45,076 nt of DNA from an uncultured Aureispira sp. GTDB taxonomy: Bacteria > Bacteroidota > Bacteroidia > Chitinophagales > Saprospiraceae. Where the stretch lies: contig CALDEP010000008.1 of NCBI GenBank assembly GCA_937942475.1, forward strand, positions 1 through 45,076. Direction: 5' to 3'. Below are positions 24,216 to 32,222 of this stretch, in pieces. Within the stretch, counting starts at the first letter, position 1. Every line of letters starts with the position of its first letter. The position numbers and the translations under genes are program-made. The notes beneath the pieces are model-generated. The model did not search any database. It saw only the letters and a list, made by a program, of their open reading frames with translations, and was not told where the DNA came from.

Positions 24216-26081
24216 TTAAGGCGCAGAATAAGTTGGCTTATCTCTTTTGATCAAATCAGCTTCCAAGATTCGTTTTTCCAAAGATTTTCTTTGTGGCGTT
24301 TCGATCATGCGTTTCATGTATTTCTCAATCATCAAACTAGAAATTGGCGCAGCATACGTTGAACCATAACCACCATTCTCAACATATACAGCAATCGCAA
24401 TTTTTGGGTTATCCTTTGGCGCAAAAGCAATAAATGTAGAGTGATCTTTTCCTTTATTATTCTCAACCGTTCCTGTTTTTCCACACATCGTAATGTCTGG
24501 AATTCTAGAACGGGCTCCCGTTCCTGCGGTTACTACCCTAGCCATTCCATCTACCACAGGTTCAAAATGCATTGGATGCACTTTGGTGTAATGTCTTTCT
24601 TTAAATCTATCTAAGGTACCAGTCGTGTCTCCTTCAAATTCTTTTGCAAAATGTGGTATATAATAATAACCTCTGTTTGCAATGATTGCTGCCATATTTG
24701 CCATTTGCAAAGGCGTGATTAACAATTCTCCTTGTCCAATTCCGACCGATACAGCCGTAGAGAACTTCCACATTCCTTTGCCGTGTTTTTTGTTATAATA
24801 AGCAGCCGTTGGTACATGTCCTGATGCCTCATTGGGAATATCTACGCCCAATTTTGCGCCTAAGCCCCAACTGTGCAAATGTTCTGCTAGGCGATCCATT
24901 CCTTTTTCTGGATAATAAAAACCATATACATTTATCAATTCTCTAAAGGTTTGGCAATAATATTTATTACAAGAATACTGAATCGCATTACCAACATCAT
25001 TAATACCACCATGTCCATGACATCCAATTCTCAAAGAACCATAAACAAATCCACCACCACAAGCCATGCCTCGACCAGGTGTTAAGATGCGTTCTTGCAA
25101 ACCAATGGCAGATAAAGTCGTTTTAAAAATAGAGCCTGGTGGGTATTGCGCCATCAGTGCCCGATTGAACAAAGGAATTAAAGAATCTCTTTGCAAGGCT
25201 CTAAAAGCATCTTTTCTATTTCTATTAACCGCTAAAACAGCAGGGTCATAAGAAGGCGTACTAACCATTGCCAAAATCTCCCCTGTTGAAGGTTCGATAG
25301 CTACAATAGCGCCAATTTTATTTTGCATTAATTGCTCTCCATAAGCTTGGAGTTCTAAATCAATGGAGGTAATCAAATCATAACCAGAAACTGCTGGTTC
25401 GTCCATTACACCTTCTTTGTACTTTCCTTTTCGCTTGCCCCATTTGTCTTTTAAGACATGCTCTACGCCACGAATACCTCTTAATTGTTCTTCGTATGAA
25501 AGTTCTAAACCACTAGTACCAATGTATTCTCCTCGCTGATAAAGTCCTTTAGATTTTTTAATTCTTCCTGGACTTACCTCACTAATATATCCCAACATGT
25601 GCGCTCCAACATGTGCAGGATAGCCTCGCACACTCTTCAATTGACTTTCAAAACCAGGAAATTCGTACAAACGTTCTTCTATCGAAGCAAATTTATCACC
25701 AGGGATTTGTGTTAGAAAACTAAAGGGTTTACGTTGAGAAAAACGACGGTCGTTAAAATCTTTATTTAAATTTGCATAGAATGTACTGTCCGTTATACCT
25801 AACAATTTACAAAAAGCCAGGGTATCAATATTTGATTTTCGAACTTGATTGTAAGTTGCTTTTAAGTCGTACATCGCTAAATTGTAGACCAATAATTTTC
25901 CTGTTCTATCTTTGAGTGCCCCTCTTGAGGGATACAAGGTAACCGCCTCTCGATAACTGTGTTGTTGTTGATAAGACTTGTCCCAAATTTGTATTTGAAA
26001 ACATTTGAACACCAACATAATAGCACAGATTACAAATGCAGCTTGCAGTACTTTTTGCCTATCTTGATACAAATCTTGCAT
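24216..26081 (-). CDS. mrdA: Penicillin-binding protein 2 (elongasome transpeptidase)
   Basis: A 621-residue class B PBP. A short cytoplasmic N-terminus and one membrane helix (residues 11-28, VLQAAFVICAIMLVFKCF) are followed by the dimerisation/pedestal domain (LYPSRGALKDRTGKLLVYN). The transpeptidase domain carries the active-site motif S317-I-F-K320 (PGSIFKTT), SCN in IQYSCNKYYCQ, and K535-T-G in CGKTGTVEN. It cross-links new peptidoglycan in lateral wall growth and activates RodA. Length and motifs are normal. Upstream, a 144-bp repeat element separates it from mreD, so it may be expressed less evenly with mreBCD; downstream is rodA. Confidence 0.95.
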   Translation of the reverse strand: MQDLYQDRQKVLQAAFVICAIMLVFKCFQIQIWDKSYQQQHSYREAVTLYPSRGALKDRTGKLLVYNLAMYDLKATYNQVRKSNIDTLAFCKLLGITDSTFYANLNKDFNDRRFSQRKPFSFLTQIPGDKFASIEERLYEFPGFESQLKSVRGYPAHVGAHMLGYISEVSPGRIKKSKGLYQRGEYIGTSGLELSYEEQLRGIRGVEHVLKDKWGKRKGKYKEGVMDEPAVSGYDLITSIDLELQAYGEQLMQNKIGAIVAIEPSTGEILAMVSTPSYDPAVLAVNRNRKDAFRALQRDSLIPLFNRALMAQYPPGSIFKTTLSAIGLQERILTPGRGMACGGGFVYGSLRIGCHGHGGINDVGNAIQYSCNKYYCQTFRELINVYGFYYPEKGMDRLAEHLHSWGLGAKLGVDIPNEASGHVPTAAYYNKKHGKGMWKFSTAVSVGIGQGELLITPLQMANMAAIIANRGYYYIPHFAKEFEGDTTGTLDRFKERHYTKVHPMHFEPVVDGMARVVTAGTGARSRIPDITMCGKTGTVENNKGKDHSTFIAFAPKDNPKIAIAVYVENGGYGSTYAAPISSLMIEKYMKRMIETPQRKSLEKRILEADLIKRDKPTYSAP

Positions 26082-26125
26082 ATTCTTCTAATATTAGTTT
26101 GATTTTCGGAAGCCACCATACTTTA

Positions 26126-26269
26126 ATACTCCGTTGATTTTTTAGTTTTTCTATGAAAAACATAAAAAAGCATCTTGCATTAGTTTGATTATCAGCTTTT
26201 TAATATTTTAACTAGCAAAAATACATCCTGCTGATAATCAAACTAATACGATTTTCCAACGGAGTAATG
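26126..26269 (-). repeat. 144-bp structured repeat element, copy C, with 8-bp flanking duplication
   Basis: Read on the minus strand it aligns end to end with copies A and B at the same 144-base length. Terminal arms: TACTCCGTTG (26127-26136) with CAACGGAGTA (26257-26266). Inner arms: 26179-26196 with 26230-26247, a perfect 18 bp. Second hairpin: GTTTTTC/GAAAAAC (26145-26151 with 26155-26161). Identical ATACTTTA octamers flank it (26118-26125 and 26270-26277), as expected of a target-site duplication. It sits between mreD and mrdA in the direction of their transcription. Its loop contains a minus-strand TATTTTTG (26223-26216), a possible promoter box. Confidence 0.87.
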
Positions 26270-26287
26270 ATACTTTAGTAAGCGCTT

Positions 26288-26782
26288 TTATTCTTTGGGA
26301 TTAAATAGGAACTGATATAAAATAATGAGTAGCAAGGACAATGCATAAATTAGTAACCAAATTAACACCCTAAGCCCAGAGAAAAGGCTTGCCTGCTCTA
26401 GAGCGACCACCCATATCGTATGCCAGAGCATCAAGATGCCGCTGTATTGTACAAACCATCGAGTGCCTAAATTATATTTTGTGGGTGCTTTGCCTGGTTC
26501 ATAACCTCCTCTTGGTTCCATGATCGCCAAGACCAAAGGTCTAGCAGCAGCAACTGCAACGGAGGCAGAAGCAAACAATCCTGGTGTATCGTAAAACATA
26601 TCTATAGACAAACCATAGAAAAATGCCACCAGCAAAACTACCCCATCAATCATTCCAACAGGTAGCAGTAAAATAAAAAGAGGGTAAATGTAGATATCAA
26701 TACTATCCACGCCTTTCAGCACAAATTGTATGACAATCAAGAATACAAATCGAATAAAATTGGCTCTAATTAAACTAGTCAT
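26288..26782 (-). CDS. mreD: Rod shape-determining protein MreD
   Basis: A 164-residue hydrophobic protein with five or six predicted membrane helices. The segment DIYIYPLFILLLPVGMIDGVVLLVAFFYGLSIDMFYDTPGL matches the conserved core of Bacteroidota MreD, where a Gly-rich helix is followed by G-L-x-x-D-x-F. It couples cytoplasmic MreB to the cell-wall synthases. Its start overlaps the mreC stop by eight bases, implying translational coupling. Primary sequence of MreD is weakly conserved, so position in the cluster adds much of the confidence. Confidence 0.9.
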   Translation of the reverse strand: MTSLIRANFIRFVFLIVIQFVLKGVDSIDIYIYPLFILLLPVGMIDGVVLLVAFFYGLSIDMFYDTPGLFASASVAVAAARPLVLAIMEPRGGYEPGKAPTKYNLGTRWFVQYSGILMLWHTIWVVALEQASLFSGLRVLIWLLIYALSLLLIILYQFLFNPKE

Positions 26783-27614
26783 TGATTACCTCCTCTTCTA
26801 ATTTTAGACGTTCTTCTTTTAATAAATTAGACACCACATAAACATATTGTGTGCTGTTTAGGTCATTAAATAAGGCGACTTTGATGCTATAAAAATTCAC
26901 TCCTGGAGGTTGGTAAAAACTATCAATGGTTCCAATCAAAACCCCTTCTGGGAAAATGGTTGAATAGCCACTAGTGACAATCGTATCGCCTTTGTTGATA
27001 TTTGCGTGTTTGGGAACCGATTCTAAATTCATAGAACGAGAATCCAAACCATCCCAAATCATTACCCCAAAGTTATTGTTTCCTAAAATTTTAGCACTGA
27101 TTCGAGTATCCAAATTTAGGATAGACATGACCACTGCATAATTATTGCTCACTTTTTGCACAACGCCAACAATCCCCATTCCATTCCCATTCAAGACCCC
27201 TGAATTGGCTCTCAAACCTTGCGCAGCACCTTTGTTGATGGTCAAATAATTTCTAGGGCGATGGATCGTATTGTTCACGACCTTTGCATCAAAATATTGA
27301 TAATACTGTTGCAAAGTCGTGTCTTTAATCGTGTTACTTTGAATCAGAGAACTAAACTTTGAATTGGGCAGACGCATTTTTAATTCGGCATTCTCTCTTG
27401 CCAAACTATCGTTGACCGCAGAAAGATTCCAATACCGTGCTACTCGGCTAGTTGATTCATAGACGCCTCCAATCAAACCATTTGCAGAACTTAAGAAAGC
27501 TTGTGTATTGGCATTATTATTCCTTGTAAAATAAATTGACAATGCAATTACCTCTAGTAAAAAAAAGGCAAAAACACCATTATATTTTATAAAAAATAAG
27601 AATATCCGTTGCAT
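26775..27614 (-). CDS. mreC: Rod shape-determining protein MreC
   Basis: 279 residues from the ATG at 27614 (MQRIFLFFIKYNGVFAFFLLEVIALSIYF). The frame is open 13 codons further, but this start gives the short basic N-terminus before the membrane helix that is usual for Bacteroidota MreC. After the helix comes a coiled-coil stretch (LSAVNDSLARENAELKMRL) and the two beta domains: ARVVNN-like AKVVNNTIHRPRNYLTINKGAAQGL, NGMGIVGVV, and GDTIVTSGYSTIFPEGVLIGTI. MreC sits in the periplasm and regulates PBP2. It lies 178 bases downstream of mreB and overlaps mreD. Confidence 0.94.
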   Translation of the reverse strand: MQRIFLFFIKYNGVFAFFLLEVIALSIYFTRNNNANTQAFLSSANGLIGGVYESTSRVARYWNLSAVNDSLARENAELKMRLPNSKFSSLIQSNTIKDTTLQQYYQYFDAKVVNNTIHRPRNYLTINKGAAQGLRANSGVLNGNGMGIVGVVQKVSNNYAVVMSILNLDTRISAKILGNNNFGVMIWDGLDSRSMNLESVPKHANINKGDTIVTSGYSTIFPEGVLIGTIDSFYQPPGVNFYSIKVALFNDLNSTQYVYVVSNLLKEERLKLEEEVIND

Positions 27615-27792
27615 AATGTATTCAATCAAATAGGTAGGAAATAGAACCAGCAATTATCAATAAAAAAACTTGCTCTATCGAAAAGTAAAAATCAGTTTAA
27701 GATTTTTTAAAAAAATTGCCGAATTTACAACACTAAGAAAGGGTGGCAAATTCGGCAACGCTATATATTTTTTGTAAAAGATTTCGATTCAA

Positions 27793-28827
27793 TTACATGT
27801 TCTTATGTGTAATCAAGAAAGAATACTTTTCTCTATTTTTTAAGGCAATACCAGTACCACGAACAACCGCACGAAGTGGATCTTCTGCTACATGTACCGG
27901 TAATTTAGTTTTTTGAGCAATACGTTTGTCCAAACCTCTCAACAAAGCTCCTCCACCTGTTAAGTACAAACCTGTTTGGTAAATATCTGCGGCAAGCTCT
28001 GGTGGTGTATTTTCCAATGCTTTTAGAATCGCATCTTCTATTTTTGAAATAGACTTGTCTAAACAATGACTAATTTCATTATAAGAAACCATGATTTGTT
28101 TTGGAATACCTGTCATCAAATCACGACCATTAACGGCGTAATCCTCTGGTGGCACTTCTAACTCATGCAAAGCGGCTCCAACATTAATTTTAATTTGTTC
28201 AGAAGTACGCTCTCCAATTAACAAGTTGTGTTGACGACGCATATAATTCATAATGTCGACGGTAAACTCATCTCCTGCGGTACGAATGGACTGATCACAA
28301 ACAATTCCAGCCAAAGCAATAACAGCAATCTCTGTCGTTCCTCCTCCAATATCAATAATCATATTTCCGATCGGCTCTGTCACATCTAGACCAATTCCCA
28401 AGGCAGCAGCCATTGGTTCGTGGATTAGGTAGGTTTCTCTAGAGCCTACATGTTCTGCTGAATCAAATACGGCACGTTTTTCCACTTCTGTAATACCAGA
28501 AGGAATACAAATGACCATGCACATATTACGAAAAAACCTACGTCGATTCGGAATCATGTCAATCATGCCTTGAATCATACGTTCCGCTGCTTCAAAATCA
28601 GCAATAACCCCATCTTTAAGTGGACGAATCGTACGAATCATTTGATGCGTTTTCTCATGCATCATCATTGCTTTTTTACCAACAGCAATTACTTCATTCG
28701 TATTTCTATTGACAGCAACGATAGATGGTTCATCAACGATTACTTCATCATCAGATGTAATTAGGGTATTAGCAGTCCCTAAATCTATGGCTATTTCTTG
28801 CGTAAAAAAACTGAAGAAATTTTTCAT
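27793..28827 (-). CDS. mreB: Actin-like rod shape protein MreB
   Basis: A 344-residue bacterial actin, the usual length. The phosphate-1 loop is DLGTANTLI near residue 17, the phosphate-2 loop is NMIIDIGGGTTEIAVIAL near residue 155-172, and the adenosine motif is TGGGALLRGLDKRIAQK near residue 289. The sequence is highly conserved throughout (IRPLKDGVIADFEAAERMIQGMI, YLIHEPMAAALGIGLDV). It polymerises under the inner membrane and guides elongation of the wall through MreC, MreD, PBP2 and RodA, all encoded downstream here. A good promoter lies about 140 bases upstream. Confidence 0.98.
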   Translation of the reverse strand: MKNFFSFFTQEIAIDLGTANTLITSDDEVIVDEPSIVAVNRNTNEVIAVGKKAMMMHEKTHQMIRTIRPLKDGVIADFEAAERMIQGMIDMIPNRRRFFRNMCMVICIPSGITEVEKRAVFDSAEHVGSRETYLIHEPMAAALGIGLDVTEPIGNMIIDIGGGTTEIAVIALAGIVCDQSIRTAGDEFTVDIMNYMRRQHNLLIGERTSEQIKINVGAALHELEVPPEDYAVNGRDLMTGIPKQIMVSYNEISHCLDKSISKIEDAILKALENTPPELAADIYQTGLYLTGGGALLRGLDKRIAQKTKLPVHVAEDPLRAVVRGTGIALKNREKYSFLITHKNM

Positions 28828-28966
28828 TCTTATCTATAAAAGTATTGAGTGTTTGTGAAACTATTTCAAATTAACAGTGAATTAATTTAAAAATCTATAT
28901 CTAAGTAAGTTTCTATTAAATTAGTATTTCTTTTTCAAGTTGTTATGACCCTAAACTTGTTAAACA

Positions 28967-28997
28967 CAAATTTACCAATTATATGTAGTTCAACAAA
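28967..28997 (-). promoter_or_regulatory. Promoter of the mreBCD cluster
   Basis: On the minus strand TTTG (28997-28994), 19 bases, TAAATTTG (28974-28967). Start of transcription is predicted about 135 bases before the mreB ATG. The rest of the 313-base gap to the hydrolase gene holds only that gene's terminator. Confidence 0.6.
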
Positions 28998-29112
28998 AAA
29001 TTGACCTACATTTTTAGGCTAGTTTTAGATAAAACTATTGATTGTGAAAAATTAGCTTCCAAAACAACTTTTGGGGGTACATTTATTCTTCCCATAATAA
29101 GACTTTTTATTG

Positions 29113-29138
29113 AAAAGCTTAGTCCTAAAAAAGCTTTT
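29113..29138 (-). terminator. Possible terminator of the alpha/beta hydrolase gene
   Basis: AAAAGCTT (29113-29120) pairs with AAGCTTTT (29131-29138), with a 10-base loop, directly after the stop on the minus strand. The T run is short. Confidence 0.45.
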
Positions 29139-29140
29139 TA

Positions 29141-30004
29141 TTATTTTTTATGTTTCTTTTTCATAAAGGATAAACATTCTTGAATCAGTTCTTTAGTGTG
29201 CAAAGGCAAATCTTCACCAACAAAAGGATGCCGTACTCCAAACACATGATTTGCGCCATCTATGATGTGTAGCTTTGCATGTGGCGCATGTTCTGCCAAA
29301 TAGTTAGCCGAATCCATTGGCACCGCAGGATCTGCATTTCCATGCACAATTAAGTAAGGTTTGTCAAAATCCTTCAAGGTGTTTTTGATAGACAATCTTG
29401 TTTCGTTATTTTGATAATCCTCAAACAGCTGATAATAAAGTGGCATGTTTTGTTTGGTTCGACCATTCATTACATAGTACACGCCTTCTTTTTTCCATGC
29501 CTCCACTTGTCCTGCTGCTTTTTTCCAAGCATAATTTAACTCATGCACACCAGCCCAGGTAATAACTTGCTGAATGCAAGCATTTTCTTTGGCAGCAATC
29601 AAAGCAATTGGTCCTCCTCTACTGTGTCCAATCGAAGTTATATGAGCAACATCCCAATTGTTTTTTTGCTGCAATTCTTTTGCCTCCAAAAGCCAATCTA
29701 AAACCGTCTGAAAATCATCTAATTCTTTGCTGTAGTTATTTTGACCAAAGGCTTCTAAGTCTGCGAAATTTAAAAGATCGTCGGGTCTTGTTCCATTGTG
29801 CGAGAAGTTGAATTTCACAAAGCAATATCCTGCTGCTGCAAATTCTTTGGCAATCTGTTCCCAATGTCCCCAATCTTTAAACCCTTTGAATCCATGTGCA
29901 AAGAGAAGAATAGGCAAAGGTTTTTCAGACGTTTCCCAATAAACATCTACCGGAATTGGCTTACCGTTCTTGCCTTGGAGCAAATGGTTATTTATCTGAT
30001 TCAT
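29141..30004 (-). CDS. Alpha/beta hydrolase (dienelactone hydrolase/esterase type)
   Basis: A 287-residue cytosolic alpha/beta hydrolase without signal peptide. LLFAHGFKGFKDWGHW near residues 33-48 is the oxyanion loop; the nucleophile is S128 in GHSRG (IGHSRGGPIAL); D225 in HGNADPAVP and H253 in GANHVFG complete the triad. The arrangement resembles Bacteroidota alpha/beta hydrolases related to dienelactone hydrolase and BAAT/acyl-esterase domains. The substrate is unknown. The gene is divergent from the polyprenyl synthetase gene. Confidence 0.85.
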   Translation of the reverse strand: MNQINNHLLQGKNGKPIPVDVYWETSEKPLPILLFAHGFKGFKDWGHWEQIAKEFAAAGYCFVKFNFSHNGTRPDDLLNFADLEAFGQNNYSKELDDFQTVLDWLLEAKELQQKNNWDVAHITSIGHSRGGPIALIAAKENACIQQVITWAGVHELNYAWKKAAGQVEAWKKEGVYYVMNGRTKQNMPLYYQLFEDYQNNETRLSIKNTLKDFDKPYLIVHGNADPAVPMDSANYLAEHAPHAKLHIIDGANHVFGVRHPFVGEDLPLHTKELIQECLSFMKKKHKK

Positions 30005-30461
30005 TTCCTTTTATTCTTGGTTTGTTAAGAAGTTCTTACCTAAAGGTAGCTTTTTTATTATTTTCTACCTTCTTTTTAGCCTTCCTATTATTAAACGGTT
30101 CATAACTTTAGTAACTGGTCATCTTGCGCTTTTTTTCTACCTAAAATACTTTTTTGAATACCTACAATTCTAAGTCTTTAACAGATTAAAATTAAAGACC
30201 CAATATACTGGCAATCAACAACAATTTAAACAACACTAGGCATTTATAAACGATGTAATATAAGGACTTTTCAGTAAGAAGATTCATAAGATTTTATATT
30301 TTCAATAAAAATTGAAAATTAAGACTTTTTTTTTTAGTTTTGTAAACTAAAAAGAGCGAAAAGATGTTCTAATCTACAGAGAGTAATTTACACTGAGAAA
30401 CATCCAAAGTTTCGTTTCCTGATCACCAAATATAGGCTTAGTTCTATCTGACTTCTAGTGC
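30005..30461. other. Divergent intergenic region, hydrolase / polyprenyl synthetase
   Basis: A 457-base non-coding stretch. Apart from the promoter and palindrome at 30312-30352, I see no gene, RNA or repeat. No TAnnTTTG box was found for the minus-strand hydrolase gene. Confidence 0.4.
30312..30352 (+). promoter_or_regulatory. Promoter of the polyprenyl synthetase gene with palindrome over the -7 box
   Basis: TTG (30312-30314), a 20-base spacer, TAGTTTTG (30335-30342). The -7 box lies inside a perfect inverted repeat TTTTAGTTT-TGT-AAACTAAAA (30332-30352), which could be an operator. The ATG is 120 bases from the box. Confidence 0.55.
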
Positions 30462-31436
30462 ATGATAAAATCATTGTCCAACATACAAGCACCTATTGAT
30501 GCCGAAATAAAAGAATTTCACATTCGCTTTAAAGAAGCGATGAAAAGTGATGTGCCTTTATTAGATACGGTGACCAATTTCATTGTTCGCCGCAAAGGCA
30601 AACAAATGCGCCCTATGTTTATTTTTCTAAGTGCTAAAATTTGTGGCGAAGTCAATGATTTGACTTACCATGCTGCCAGTTTGGTCGAATTGCTCCATAC
30701 GGCAACACTTATTCACGATGATGTGGTAGACGACTCTATGCAACGTCGAGGCTTTTTCTCTTTAAATGCCCTTTGGGGAAACAAAATTTCTGTTTTAGTT
30801 GGAGATTATTTACTCTCCAAAGGCTTGTTGCTTTCGATAGAAAACAATGCCATCAATTTGTTAAAAATTACTTCTAATGCCGTTCAAGAAATGAGCGAAG
30901 GAGAATTATTACAAATTGAAAAAGCACGTCGATTGGACATTAAAGAAGATGTTTATTTCAAAATTATACGCAAAAAAACAGCTTCCTTAATTGCTTCTGC
31001 CTGTGCGAGTGGTGCAGCATCAACGACTTCTGATGAAGCCGTGATTCAGAAAATGCATGATTTTGGCGAAAAAATCGGGATTGCCTTTCAAATTCGAGAT
31101 GATTTATTCGATTTTGGCGATGGAGATGCAGGCAAACCTCAAGGAAATGATATTCAGGAGAAAAAAATGACCTTGCCGCTCATTCATGCACTCAACATGA
31201 CGACTAAAGAGCAACGAAATTATATTATTAATATCGTAAAAAACGAGAACACAAATCCCAAAAAGATTCAAGAAGTAACGGATTTTGTTTTGGCGAGTCC
31301 AGGCATTGAATATGCTCGAAAAATAATGTACCAATACCGTACAGAAGCATTTGATATTTTGCGAACCTTACCTTATTCTGAAGCAAGAGAATCTCTAGAA
31401 GATTTAGTTAATTACGTAACAGAACGAAAAAAATAA
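30462..31436 (+). CDS. ispB: Long-chain polyprenyl diphosphate synthase (octaprenyl/heptaprenyl type)
   Basis: A 324-residue trans-isoprenyl diphosphate synthase. The first aspartate-rich motif is HDDVVDDSMQRRG (D86, D87, D90, D91) and the second is RDDLFDF (D213, D214, D217). GKQMRPMF holds the IPP-binding Arg/Lys and GDYLLSKG follows the first motif. These enzymes extend farnesyl diphosphate to make the side chain of menaquinone. The DDVVDD motif preceded by two small residues (HTATLIH, no bulky residue before) fits a long-chain product. The gene has its own promoter, and repeat copy B lies 104 bases after the stop. Confidence 0.9.
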   Translation: MIKSLSNIQAPIDAEIKEFHIRFKEAMKSDVPLLDTVTNFIVRRKGKQMRPMFIFLSAKICGEVNDLTYHAASLVELLHTATLIHDDVVDDSMQRRGFFSLNALWGNKISVLVGDYLLSKGLLLSIENNAINLLKITSNAVQEMSEGELLQIEKARRLDIKEDVYFKIIRKKTASLIASACASGAASTTSDEAVIQKMHDFGEKIGIAFQIRDDLFDFGDGDAGKPQGNDIQEKKMTLPLIHALNMTTKEQRNYIINIVKNENTNPKKIQEVTDFVLASPGIEYARKIMYQYRTEAFDILRTLPYSEARESLEDLVNYVTERKK

Positions 31437-31540
31437 TTTTTTTTACTGGCATCTATTCTTCTTAATTTCTAGGCTACATTGTAGTTTTAGGGCTTATTAG
31501 GGACTTCATCTTTCTTATTTTTGAATTAGCTTTTACTTAT

Positions 31541-31684
31541 CAATACTTCGTGCAGAAATCGTATCTATTTGATTATCAGTAAGGTAACTTTACAACATTC
31601 GTTAAATTAAAACACTGATAATCAAATAGATGCATAGAGGTTTTTTTGATTTTTCGATAGAAAAACAAAAAATCCACGAAGTAT
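31541..31684 (+). repeat. 144-bp structured repeat element, copy B
   Basis: Same length and ends as copy A. Terminal arms: ATACTTCGTG with CACGAAGTAT. Inner arms: ATCTATTTGATTATCAGT (31563-31580) with its exact complement at 31614-31631. Second hairpin: TTTTTC/GAAAAA (31650-31655 with 31660-31665). Flanking octamers TTACTTAT (31533-31540) and TAACTTAT (31685-31692) match at 7 of 8 positions, suggesting a target-site duplication. It ends 16 bases before the GTG of the next gene, so it forms most of that gene's leader. Confidence 0.86.
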
Positions 31685-31700
31685 TAACTTATTTAATACC

Positions 31701-32222
31701 GTGAAAAACACCCTTCAATTTAAAAGTACTGTTTCTGTTTTTCTAACCTATCTTATTTTTAGAACGGCTCCTTTTGTTGCAGCAGTTTACTATTTCTTTA
31801 CTTGGCAACTGGCTTTACTCACTGGATTGATTTTATTACTAATCATCCTAATTCACTCCGCACGCACCAATCACAATTTTAGCATCAGCAATCAGAGCTT
31901 AACCGTTCTTCCTAGCATTCCTCTGGTACAAAAACCACAAAGCTTTGATTTTGCCTCTATTCAAGGAATAGAAATAAAGTATGCTAGAGAAAAAGACAAC
32001 CACCAATGGTTGACCATTTACCGCAAGGAAGCCCCCAACACACTACGTTTTCGTTGTGACTGGCTCCACTTACAAGATCCGCCAGACGAAGATGAGGACG
32101 ACCACGGGCATCCAGAACATGAATTGTTTGAATTGTTAGAAGATGAAGATTTTTACGCTGGTTCTTTGCAACAATTAAGAGACGAGCTTCGCAATAGAGG
32201 ACTACGAGTAAAAGAGGTTTAA
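31701..32222 (+). CDS. Hypothetical membrane protein with PH-like domain
   Basis: A 173-residue protein starting at a GTG, the first usable start after repeat copy B. Two hydrophobic helices (about residues 10-27 and 31-50, FFTWQLALLTGLILLLIILI) are followed by a beta-rich cytoplasmic part (NHNFSISNQSLTVLP, FDFASIQGIEIKYA, WLTIYRKEA). The two-helices-then-PH layout resembles bacterial PH (bPH/YdbT-like) membrane proteins. Then comes a very acidic stretch (PPDEDEDDHGHPEHELFELLEDED) and a basic end. The function is unknown. Its stop codon overlaps the stop of the convergent START-protein gene by 3 bases. Confidence 0.6.
   Translation: MKNTLQFKSTVSVFLTYLIFRTAPFVAAVYYFFTWQLALLTGLILLLIILIHSARTNHNFSISNQSLTVLPSIPLVQKPQSFDFASIQGIEIKYAREKDNHQWLTIYRKEAPNTLRFRCDWLHLQDPPDEDEDDHGHPEHELFELLEDEDFYAGSLQQLRDELRNRGLRVKEV

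Noticed and set aside
29001-29183. Open frame of 60 codons upstream of mreB on the plus strand
   Set aside because: It overlaps the hydrolase terminator and the mreB promoter region and has no protein-like composition.
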